A stretch of DNA of 64,000 nucleotides, taken from Fusarium oxysporum f. sp. lycopersici 4287 (lineage: Eukaryota; Ascomycota; Sordariomycetes; Hypocreales; Nectriaceae). The stretch lies in NCBI RefSeq assembly GCF_000149955.1, contig NC_030996.1, positions 2,209,301 to 2,273,300 on the forward strand, written 5' to 3'. This document shows positions 54,865 through 64,000 of the stretch, in pieces (the stretch's first letter is position 1; every line of letters starts with the position of its first letter). The notes under the pieces were generated by a model, which saw nothing but the letters and a program-made list of their open reading frames with translations, did no database searches and was not told the DNA's origin. Both the position numbers and the translations under genes were made by a program.

Positions 54865-56231
54865 AGTAGCGTAGATCCGATGATAGTCCTCGTAGCGATT
54901 ATCTCATTACAATTCAGGTAACCTCCGGACCTCTTGTTTTAATCTAACTTGCTTGCCTGGGGGGACCATGCTTTGCTGGGAAATTCTAAAGACGGATTGC
55001 TTAGATTGTGAGAAACCATAACAGGAGATCCTACCCTGAATCGCCTCTTGTCTCGAAGGGATCCGCTTTGCTGCAACTCTCCCCTGTAAAAATTCTTTCT
55101 TGGCACGCACTGTTAGTGCACTGTTAGGAGCGGGATTTTCTACGGGCTACTCGGCCACACAATACTGCGGGGACGCCATCGGCTCCCTAACAGCAGTTTT
55201 CAGAGAAGGAATTTTGGAGAGTTCACCTTCTCTGACAACACCTTTGTCGGATCTAATGGCGGCACCTCAGAACCAGAACGCCTTAGATATCGGAGGACGG
55301 TGCCCGTGGCATCGGTAGCGACATCCTCCCGATCAACGACGCCGATTGCGATGGGTTTTTCCCCTTTGAAGGCAAGCCGCACCGCCGGCCTCTGATCCCT
55401 TCCCAAGGTTTTTCCCTGCCGCCACGACAGTCGACTACGAGCTACAACTTGGTTACTGGAGATTGTGGACTGCATCAGCAGATGTAGCGATGCGTGAGAG
55501 AATTCTGGTCGGTGGAAAAATTTGACAGATTGCCCCCGAACCCGCTGACGGGTGACGGGCTTGACAAAAACAGCGCCTTTTGTGCCTTGGTATGCTGGAT
55601 GGTGAAGGAAGCGGGGTTCCCTGTACCTAGCTAGCTCAGCACGTCTTTTGCTCCAGTAGGAGATTTGGCTTCGTTACAGCCACCCAGACGAAAAATATAC
55701 AAAACAAAACAAAACAAAAAAAACAGATCCGCTTTGCTGTCCATCCACCCTTGAGTTGTATGGTAACCAATTAAAATATGGAGCGAGGGCATTATGGGGC
55801 GACAAGGATGTCACAGCGTCTAGACTTTCAAGGCCAACTTGAGTTAGCTGCTGACTGAAATCACTAGCCGAACTCTATGACACTGACCACATCTGTGACA
55901 AGCCAATCAGCTCGAGTCGCGGCCCCATTTTACGGAAATTCCAGCCAAATTCCGTCCAAAGAGTGGCAAGCCATCCAATCCGAGAGCTCCGCATGATCAG
56001 CCAGCAGCAATTGGACGCTATGCTCCCCAGACACTACTGTCAGCGACCAAGCCTCAGTTTCGCGGGGAACCCTGACAATCATCTCGGCATCGGTGACTAG
56101 ATCATATCCGAACTGGGGGAGCGTCTGGGGAAGGGGGGCAGTCCCCGCAGTAGCCCAGGCCCCGTGCATCAACCTGTCCAGCACTTGCTTCACCAAGCTT
56201 CGTACTACAGAGTCCTGAATTGACTGAGCTC
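54865..56231. other. Long intergenic region upstream of Zn2Cys6 gene
   Basis: These 1.37 kb contain an AAAAC microsatellite at about 55699-55726 and the 14-bp word GATCCGCTTTGCTG twice (near 55060 and 55726). They also hold an inverted pair ACGGAA...TTCCGT at 55934-55957. An 88-codon minus frame at 55930-56196 lacks supporting features. Confidence 0.4.
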
Positions 56232-59230
56232 ATGGCATCTGGCAGACTTCCATCTGCATTCAAAGCTCAGTCAGCAATGTCTCCATCTGATATACAGGAT
56301 TGGGATCCAGCTAGCGAGGCTGTAGACCAGACCGCCTCCGCAACTGACGATGCCCGTGAGACCACGCCAACAGACGACCAAGATGGGACCAAGAAAAGGA
56401 ACGCCGCCAAAGACACGGCAGCGGCCAATGCTGAACCCACGGAACGGCCTGCGAAGAAGATGAAGAGAGGGAAATACATATCTAGAGCTTGGTAAGGAAG
56501 ATCCACGACTTGCATAAACATTGAAACGGTGTCCCTGACCGTCACAGTACTTCCTGCCAGCAGCGCAAAATCAAGGTTGGTGTTCATGTCCTGCCGTCCT
56601 CCTTCAATGTCGATATAGAAGGCGATTCTGACGAGTCTTATCCTACCAGTGCGAAGGAGGAGATCCATGTCGACAATGCCTCGCGAAACAACTACCTTGC
56701 CAGCCCTCTGCTCCAAGGGGCGCACAGCAGGCTCGTCAAGACTTGAGGCCAGGTCCCGCTGGAGGTCAAGACCAAGCTTATTACCCCTCAAACGATAGGT
56801 AAATCTGTTTTGCGCTTGCCTTGATGATATGAGCTTATGAACCATGGCAGCATCAACCGCGAAGTCTTAGTTCGCCTAGAAGCTGTAGAACGCCATCTAC
56901 GTCTGATGAGACCGCCCACTCCCGATCTGTCCAGACCAACGCATGATTATGCATCAGTCGAGGACCAACTCAAGCCTTCAGCAGCCAAACTACAAAGTGC
57001 CCTAGAGACAGAGGGACAAACGTTTGCAGGAGAGATGACTATAACTCCGACACTTGAAGACGAGAACGAACCCATAGATTATCAAAGCTCCGCATCGTCG
57101 GCCATGCGAATAGACAACACTTCCCCAGCATCGTCTCTCCTCCCACCAGCAACAGCAACATCACCAAATGATACGACAGGCAGAAAAGGCGGATGGTTCG
57201 AGCGGATATTGACACGGCATGGCGTCATGACCGATGAGAAACAATGCAGGTATCACCTACAAGTCTTCATGGACGAGGTGCACCCGATGTATCCGGTCGT
57301 CCATCCCCCGGCAGTTTGGGACATCTTCAACGAAATGTGGCAGCACCCAGCGATCAGCTCCTCCGTCGAGTCAGCACAAAGCGAGCAACTCCGGGTTTCT
57401 GTTGCTTTGGTGTGCTTTTGCCTAGCTCTTGGACGATGTAGCATGTCAGCAAGAATGAGCGACCGCAGCGGTGTTGAATCTTCTGGCTGGAGTCTGTATA
57501 GCGTGGGCATGAGTCTGCTTGGTGATCTGCTCGAGACCAGTAATACGGCTATAAAGTCACTTCTTATGTTGCAAGTGTTAATAGTGAGGGTGAGTCAAGA
57601 CACCAGCCCTTACGACCTACATTGTTCCTGACCCTGCATAGATAATTTACATGTTCCGACTAGACGCGAATCAGAAAGCAGCCAGAGTACACGCCTTGAG
57701 TGTGTCGGTTGCACAAACAATAGGCTTGCATCGCCAGAGCACCATCGAGGGCATGCCGGCTTATTACAACCAGTTGTACTCACGTGCGTGGTGGTCCTTA
57801 TATCTGCTGGATCGACGACTGGCTCTGGAGTCCGGGAAACCATATCTCATTCAAGACAGCAACGTTGATACGGCGTTACCATTGGATCTGAGCGATGAGT
57901 GGATGACACGATTTGCGTCCCGAAAAGAGAAAATAGCAGACCTCCAGCACGAGATAGTTGTTGAGGCTGCGAGGGACTCGTCCCCTTCATGTATTCCTTA
58001 TGTTATTGCCATGGTGCGTTATTGCCGTATAGCTGGCAAGACGTGGGAAGTTTTATACGGTGTCAAGTCATCTACTGCTTCCATGCCAGCCATGATCCAA
58101 TATGTTGATACCGCTATCGGGAAATTACTCAACACAATTCCGATATGCTTGAAATATGACCTCGATGCTCCCTATGAGGCTCAGTTTAGTACGAGAACTC
58201 GGTGGCAAGTAAAACAAACATTTCTCTTCAACAATGTGAGTCCCGATTGATAGTGAACCTGTCAGTAGTTCTGGGGACTGACAATACCTAGTGCTGCACA
58301 TATCTGCGTCTTTTAATAAGAAGACCACTATTACCGAGTTCCAGCACTATTTACCATACAGAAGAGGATGATCTTGAGTCTTCAATCGAGTGTGCTAGTC
58401 TCGCTGCCCGGATTCTTACAACTCATCAAAACATACAAGACGATGGTCTCAAGTATAGCTTCGCACTTAGTCACTACGTCACCAGCTGTGCACTTGTCAT
58501 GGTAGGTTTGGTGTCGAGGGAACCAGGTTCCAAGAGAAGGTATGGGGCTCTGATACTTGCAGCCACTCAGTGTCTGAATGAGTACTGCCAGAGGATTTGG
58601 GTCTCTGGAAAGATGATGCGTTGCGTTTCTAGGCTTAGTCGGCTGGTTGGACGTGTTCTCGCCTCAGACTCACAAGGAGGGCTGGACCACCAGAGCACAT
58701 CGAAAATGAGGCGAAAGTCGACATCAGATCGCCTGACGCAGCACCTGACGCCCCCTCAAACTGAAGATCAAGACCTTGTACAATGCAGAACTGGGACGTC
58801 CAGCATGTACAGGAATCAGCTCAAAGACATGAGAACCGACAATGATCAGAGAGTGCAAAGGGATCAAGAAGTAGACTGTTATTCATTCAATACCGACTCT
58901 TTGGGCACAATGCCTGAGAGCTCAGCGGCAGGTTTTAATAAGCTGCCCACATCCTGGATGGCTGATTCCAGCCTTGATCGTCGAAATAGTTGGATCATGT
59001 CAGACTTCAATTTTGAGACTCTTGGGGAGCGCTTCGGTCCCAACGATGCCGAGCTGGCGACATTTGTGGAGAATGATAGCCTTGATTTCACCCGAGGTAT
59101 GGGAATGCCTTTGAATACTGAGCGAGGGGGTACCGAGGCACGACTAGGCACTCTGGGTATCAATGGCGTGTTTGATCTTGATATGGGATATGTTTCCTAC
59201 TATGATGAACCTGTATGGAAGTTAGTATAA
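56232..59230 (+). CDS. Zn2Cys6 transcription factor
   Basis: Exons 56232-56491, 56548-56575, 56650-56798, 56851-57589, 57642-58235 and 58292-59230 give 902 aa. The zinc cluster is assembled across three exons: KYISRA-C-TS-C-QQRKIK (a 28-nt exon) and then C-EGGDP-C-RQ-C-LAKQLP-C, a perfect CX2CX6CX5CX2CX6C. A basic run (KKMKRGKY) precedes it and a short helix (REVLVRLEAVERHLRLM) follows as the dimerisation segment. The fungal_trans domain includes FMDEVHPMYPVVHPPAVW, YMFRLDANQKAARVHALSV and YSRAWWSLYLLDRRLAL. The N-terminal acidic stretch and the start codon are the least certain parts. It lies next to the P450 gene and is a candidate regulator of the CGG-N5-CGG elements; that is inference. 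Confidence 0.88.
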
Positions 59231-59524
59231 TTCTATTTACAGCTGATAGTGACGCACTGCAAGCAAGAGCCGTGCGGATAACATCATGATAAGCAATGCG
59301 GTTCTTCCTTTGCTTTTTAACGCTACCGTCAACAAATATCAATCCCATATCTAGTTTCTCTTGAATATTCATAGGCTTAAGCAGTCACACAAGCTTCACC
59401 AATCAATAAGCATGCTTATGATTTACCTAATTCTTAACATACATGTGGTAATACCAGACCTTCCCTGTATTCCCTCTTCAATCACCCAGTGTATCTGGAG
59501 GTTTCAGGCCCTGAAACTGAAGAT

Positions 59525-61266
59525 TTAAAGAATTGTCTTTCTTTCTTTCAGTCTCACATTAAAGCCCATTTGCCGTACAAACCACGCATTGTGGAGCTTC
59601 CATGGAGTGTCTGGATTAACCAGCTCAAGCTGAAAAGGAAAAAGAAGATTAGCTTTCATAGCCTAAGATACAACAGCAGACACTCGGAAATCCTACCTCA
59701 AAGATCCGTAGAATAGTTGGGACAAGTTTGTAGAGCTCCAATAAGGATATGTTCTTGCCGACACATGTCCTAGCCCCAGCGCCAAAAGATAAGAGACAAC
59801 TATTCATCTTCTTTCGCTGTTCCGGTGTTGCTTCGATCCAGCGTTCAGGGCGAAACTCTGCGGCATCGGCACCATAAACCTCGGCGTCTTGATGGATAAC
59901 CCATGGGGAACAACCAGCGATACTTCCACCAGGAATAAAGTGTCCACCAAGTGTAACTCCACCAGAAGGCACTATTCTCTCGAGAGTCAGCCCAACTGCA
60001 GGGTGACAGCGAAGGGCCTCGTTGATGACAGCGCTCAGGTAGGGTAGATCCCTTACTTCCTCCCATTGCACAAGCCCGTCATCTCTCGAGAACCGGCCGG
60101 CCTTGCTCTCGGCTGCGAGTTCTTTGAGAAGACTTTCCATCTTTGGAGGGTCCTTCAGCAGGTAGTAGAAGACAGCTCGCAGTGTAATCCCGGTTGTGTC
60201 AGATCCCGCAAACATATTAGCTACTGTCAGGGCCAGGACAAGTTGCTCAGTGATAAAGTCGGGGTCTTTGTTGTGCGCCTCTTTGAAACGATTCAGGAAG
60301 TCCCTCCTCGGAGCTTTTGGCATATCCGATGCTTCCTCATGCTGGCGTTCGACAAGGTGCTTTCTCGCAAATTCGGCAACTGGCGCACTCGAGTTAAGGA
60401 ACCCATATTTGACTAGCCAAATTTTGATGGGGTTCTTTATGAACAGCTTATCTAGGAACGGGATCTGGCCAATCTGTACAGGTTTTGTTGTCAGTGGCTG
60501 AAGCGCGTGAGAAGTTTGGGAAGAGTCGTTACCCATGACACGTAATTTAAGAAACTCTCTAGATCCCGGATAATGTTGTCAATATCGATACCTTTCTCGA
60601 CAAACCCCAGTCGCTTGGAAAACGTCAATTCTCCAATCACATCAAAAGCGTAGAACTGGAGCCACGCGCCAAAGTCACAAATGCCTGCATTGCCGGTCTG
60701 GTCGGAAAAACGAAGCTTGAGCTGTCTGATGAACTCGGCTGATGTTGAATCGACAAAGGGTTCGAATGTGACAAGGGTGCTCATTGCATAGGCATTAGAC
60801 ACTGATCTTCGAAGTCTGGCGTGATATCTGTCGTTGTCTGTGTTGAACATGGTTTCGAGTCTCTTTCCTTTAGCCAGAGCTTGCTGCACCGGGTAGAACT
60901 TCGACTAGAAATAGTGATCAATCAGCTAGCGATTCTTCGGTTGACGGATCTCCAAGTCACCTTCGACCATCCTGCACTCGGACTGTAAATGACCTTCAAG
61001 GCGTCTGTATCTGCAATAGATACTGCTCGAGGGCCCAATCTGACAGCAGGCCCGTACTTCTTGTGTAGCTCGATATGTACTTCTTGTGCTCGACGACCAC
61101 GAACGACGAGAAGCCTCCATAGATCTGTAAAGCCAGCAAGCCAAGGGCCAGGTACATGATTCAGACCATGTCCGTATTTATTGTATATAAGACGGGTCAA
61201 GATAACCCCGATAAGCCATAGCACAGCTGCGCTGAAAGATTGAGGTACTATGCGTTCTAAGATCAT
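59525..61266 (-). CDS. Cytochrome P450 (pisatin demethylase-like group)
   Basis: Minus-strand exons 60961-61266, 60533-60904, 59697-60473 and 59525-59629 give 519 aa. The N-terminal hydrophobic anchor (SAAVLWLIGVILTRLIY) and the PGPWLAGF hinge mark a microsomal enzyme. The I-helix AGSDTT, ExxR in NEALR, FRPERW and the heme-binding FGAGARTCVGKN are all present, so it should be active. KFYPVQQALAKGKRL and YHARLRRSVSNAYAMS resemble the fungal group that includes pisatin demethylase and related phytochemical-modifying P450s; the substrate cannot be told. The last exon (LELVNPDTPWKLHN) was added from the family pattern. An element copy lies only 106 bp upstream. Confidence 0.9.
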
Positions 61267-61934
61267 TGTAAGACGTGAGTTTGGAACTAAGATTACGGTG
61301 AACGACTACGACTAACAGGGCATTGCAAGGCTTCAATGATATTTCAAGATGATGGACAAGACATCCGTCGACGGTATTTCGGAATTATCCCGGAACACTA
61401 TCCGGTCCCGTTTATGGCCGGCGGTGGGGCTTCGGAAGACGACGACGTTGCTCGCATATAATGTCAATTGCTGTATAGCAGGAAAAAATGGTTAGAGACA
61501 TATCTAGAGGTTAAAATTCATATACCTGATAAAAAATAAGTTGGTAGACATAGCAGTTCTAACTGCGCTTGCAAACCACGTGGTGTTAAGAGATGATGCT
61601 AATGGTTAACTCTGCCGTGCATGAAATGACCTTGCTATGAGTTGACTCTTCTACCAAGGCGTTGTGCAATTGACTTTAACGGAACTTAGACCGGAACATA
61701 TCTATCACGGTATTGCTCGCCTCCTCAGCCCCCATGTCCCACGTAATGAAAATCCAGAAATTCCGATTACCTTAAATCTCTCCCTCTGTTATTTATCATC
61801 CTACTTGCAACTGTACGAACTCAGGTCAAGTAAGTTGTTACTACATCCTCCGATTGCAAACGGCTACTGCCTGATATCGGTAGGCATAATATTATATACA
61901 TTTCTGTTTATTACCTGCTTAGCCCTCCTATATC
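61267..61934. promoter_or_regulatory. Divergent promoter, P450 / cupin
   Basis: This 668-bp region lies between divergent starts and contains element copy 5 plus further CCGG words at 61390-61420. A GAAATTCCGATTACC word at 61757-61771 near the cupin resembles part of the element. Confidence 0.45.
61372..61382 (-). promoter_or_regulatory. CCGAAATACCG element, copy 5
   Basis: On the plus strand it reads CGGTATTTCGG and the next base is A, giving the 12-mer TCCGAAATACCG on the minus strand, identical to copy 3. It is oriented toward the P450 gene, 106 bp from its start codon. Confidence 0.5.
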
Positions 61935-62619
61935 ATGAGTCCCTCCAACCAAGAAAGCTCTAAGGAGGGAATCACAGGAATTGATTATCCTGTCAAACGA
62001 TACATAACAGGCCATGACCTGAACACTGGAGAAAGCATTTACACAGATGCACCTGCGTTATGCACTGCGGAAGTGCCTGGCTTTGGAATAGCATCACGCT
62101 CTTATGCTACTCTGAAGCTACCTACAGAATTGGCGGATAATCAAGACCTGAAGGCACACCTTTCACACGACTCTCTTACTAGCTACACCCGGAGTACGGA
62201 ATTTCTCGTTCCCTCATCAGGATTGAACACTCAAACAGGACAGGTTGAGCTGGGAGGGGCAAATGTGATAAATCTTGACATCGACCCCGGTGCGGTGGGT
62301 CATATGCATCGAACAGTGTCTTTGGATATCTCGACTTGTGTGATGGGAGAGGTATATCATGAGCTTGATAGTGGCCAAAAGGTCCTCTTAAAAGCTGGGG
62401 TAAGCTTTTTATGATTCTTTCCTTATAGTTCGACGGTCTTCCTTGTAAAACACCGCTAACAGTCGTGTCTTGTAGGATCACATCGTTCAGCGGGCAACTA
62501 TGCACAGATGGATTAACGCCTCCAAGAAGCATCGTGCTCGGGTAATTGCAGTTCTTCTTCCATGCGCCCCATTCAAAGTCAATGGTCAATACGTGACAGA
62601 GGAGCATAGGTTTGGTTAA
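61935..62619 (+). CDS. Cupin domain protein
   Basis: Exons 61935-62399 and 62476-62619 give 202 aa. The C-terminal two thirds form a single cupin: LDIDPGAVGHMHRTVSLD (first motif, with GHMH), CVMGEVYHELDSGQKVLLKAGD (turn and second strand) and the second-motif histidine in ATMHRW. Metal binding is likely through these histidines. Small fungal cupins of this kind often accompany secondary-metabolite or aromatic-degradation genes as dioxygenase-, isomerase- or hydrolase-like enzymes, but no activity can be assigned. The N-terminal 60 residues, including ASRSYATLKLP, precede the barrel. It is divergent from the P450 gene. Confidence 0.8.
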
Positions 62620-64000
62620 TTGATAATACTTGGCATAACTGCCACTGCCCTATGGAATTATTGCAACTAAATCTCAGCAATGTAAGAATATCCATTAGCT
62701 GAGTTAAGTGTATTAGTATTCTTCATTTACGAAATGTAATTGGGATTTTAGATATGGCTTTTCAATGCGTGTGATAGCCTGCCCGTAGAATGAGGACGTG
62801 TCTGGAGTGGTTTTACACATGCTCGAACGAAACGCGTGCAGAATAGGGTACGGAAACAGACCTATGAGGCCCGAATATCAAGGTTACGTCAATCAAATTT
62901 AGTCACTTCGGTGACACTATAGTCCTTCTATTCTGATCGGACTGAAACTAATACCCTGCAACGTTTGGGCCGAGCTTTTGGGCTACGGTATATTATCTCA
63001 GATAACAAGCTAATTCTAAAGTCAGTACTTGCCCAAAAAAATATAGCAGGGGCGTTATCATTCAAACGCTTCATCATGACCGCGCCAGGAGGAAAACATT
63101 TCATTTATGATTAGCTCAATATGCTGCACACACACCATGAGTTGTTTAGTAATTTATAGAAAACTCGCTGGGAAGCTGCAATACGTTACCTGTGTATCTA
63201 TATGGGTGATATAAAGCGTGTTGACAATCAAAAGGCAAAGAACATGACGTACCCATCTCTCTTTATAAACAATGTACATTTTCAACCCATCGTGGCGGAG
63301 CTAAGAAGGGTGAGTCGAACGTATCTATGAGATCTTTGATTGCTGCTGTAATTCTGACTGGAGATATAAAAAAGCTTGACATGAAATACCCGTTTGAGTG
63401 GCAATCTTCTGCTTTATATTTTGAACCCCAGGCTTCTACGCTATCTGAGACAGCTGTTGTTGCAGAGAGAGCAGGGCAGCTAGAAATGCCATCAGAGTAT
63501 TAACCCCGGGCTGCTAATATACGGTTCATTTCCTGGTACCCGGCTTTGTTCTCTAATGCCTAATAAAATACCTAGGAGAGAACTAAGTAGGCCTATATAA
63601 GGGGTTTGCAGTTGTAAGAGATACCTATCTAAGCAGAGTTTATTCTGTATAAGCATGGCCTCGATGATAAAGGTAATAATCTTTTAATCTAGATCTTACT
63701 GCCTAACGGACCTTCTAAAGAACATCTGGCTCCTATGGGTTTAGGAATGGGGAGCTTAGATTCTTAGTGACTAGAGTTGTTGTGCTTTGCCGGGCTATTT
63801 CGATAGTGTGGAATCGGGATGGTAAGTGCCGAGATCACAGGGACTAGAGATTTCCCGGCCTTTGCAGATGATTCCCAGAGCCTTGATCGGCAAGGGTCAA
63901 GTTTACTGGAATAGATCAAGGACCATAAGAAAATTAATACTAGCAGAGTAGTAGGCCGGGGACTTTTAACAGGAGGATACAACGCCATTCGGGCTGTTTA
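62620..64000. other. Gene-free right end of window
   Basis: These 1.38 kb are moderately AT-rich with no supported gene. A 74-codon minus frame at 63764-63988 has neither a family match nor a signal peptide that I trust. No LTR, TIR or tRNA was recognised. Confidence 0.45.

Noticed and set aside
55930..56196. 88-codon minus frame upstream of the Zn2Cys6 gene
   Set aside because: It does not begin with ATG at its first codon and shows no family features.
63764..63988. 74-codon minus frame at the right end
   Set aside because: The hydrophobic N-terminal stretch hints at a signal, but there is no start context, intron or homologous pattern to support it.
1..64000. Search for mimp terminal repeats, tRNA genes and CRISPR arrays
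   Set aside because: I looked for the Fusarium mimp TIR start CAGTGGG..., for tRNA B-box words (GGTTCGANTCC), and for short regularly spaced repeats. No convincing match was found.

Overview
The window reads as a scaffold from a filamentous ascomycete. A Fusarium-like Sordariomycete is my best guess, inferred from gene content only. Nearly every gene is broken by short (about 43-75 nt) GT-AG introns with CTAAC/CTGAC-like branch sites. Fungal gene families dominate: Zn2Cys6 and C2H2 regulators, MFS carriers, CDF transporters, a P450, NmrA, DUF3500 and DUF2264. I assigned exons by hand from splice signals and reading-frame continuity, so individual junctions may be off by a few bases.

Left part (1-24.5 kb). 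The 3' end of an unknown Cys-containing protein gene is followed by a tiny two-repeat, Cys-rich secreted peptide gene and a secreted protein with an apparent frameshift. Next comes a likely saccharide-use group: GH88 unsaturated glucuronyl hydrolase (+), DUF2264 protein (-), Zn2Cys6 regulator (+) and a Dal5/Liz1-type MFS permease (+). Two Mn-type CDF transporters lie head to head at 14.9-19.2 kb. They are followed by a decayed zinc-free alcohol dehydrogenase-like pseudogene, an SDR and a DUF3500 gene.

Middle part (25.1-35.2 kb). A complete Ty1/copia LTR retrotransposon (25131-30679) has identical 152-bp LTRs and a perfect 5-bp target duplication, so it looks recent. Gag and pol share one frame, separated by a single TGA. 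AT-rich DNA, a GH16 glucanase and a DHA1-type MFS transporter follow.

Right part (36.3-62.6 kb). This is a dense run of oxidative or catabolic genes: PRISE-type SDR, dicarboxylate carrier, aromatic-ring FAD monooxygenase, glutaryl-CoA-dehydrogenase-like enzyme, FAH-family hydrolase, AhpD/carboxymuconolactone-decarboxylase-like protein, C2H2 regulator, nitroreductase, NmrA protein, Zn2Cys6 regulator, P450 and cupin. It looks like an aromatic-compound catabolic or modification cluster without a PKS/NRPS backbone in view. A 100-N gap at 48649-48748 is flanked by a 1008-bp direct repeat, which is probably an assembly artefact but could be a tandem duplication.

The most unusual signals are (i) an 11-bp element CCGAAAT[A/C]CCG (a CGG-N5-CGG direct repeat) present five times, always intergenic and mostly just upstream of genes of the catabolic region, and (ii) the 96-aa two-unit peptide precursor, whose repeat units share Cys spacing, a preceding Kex2-like site and the same intron position.
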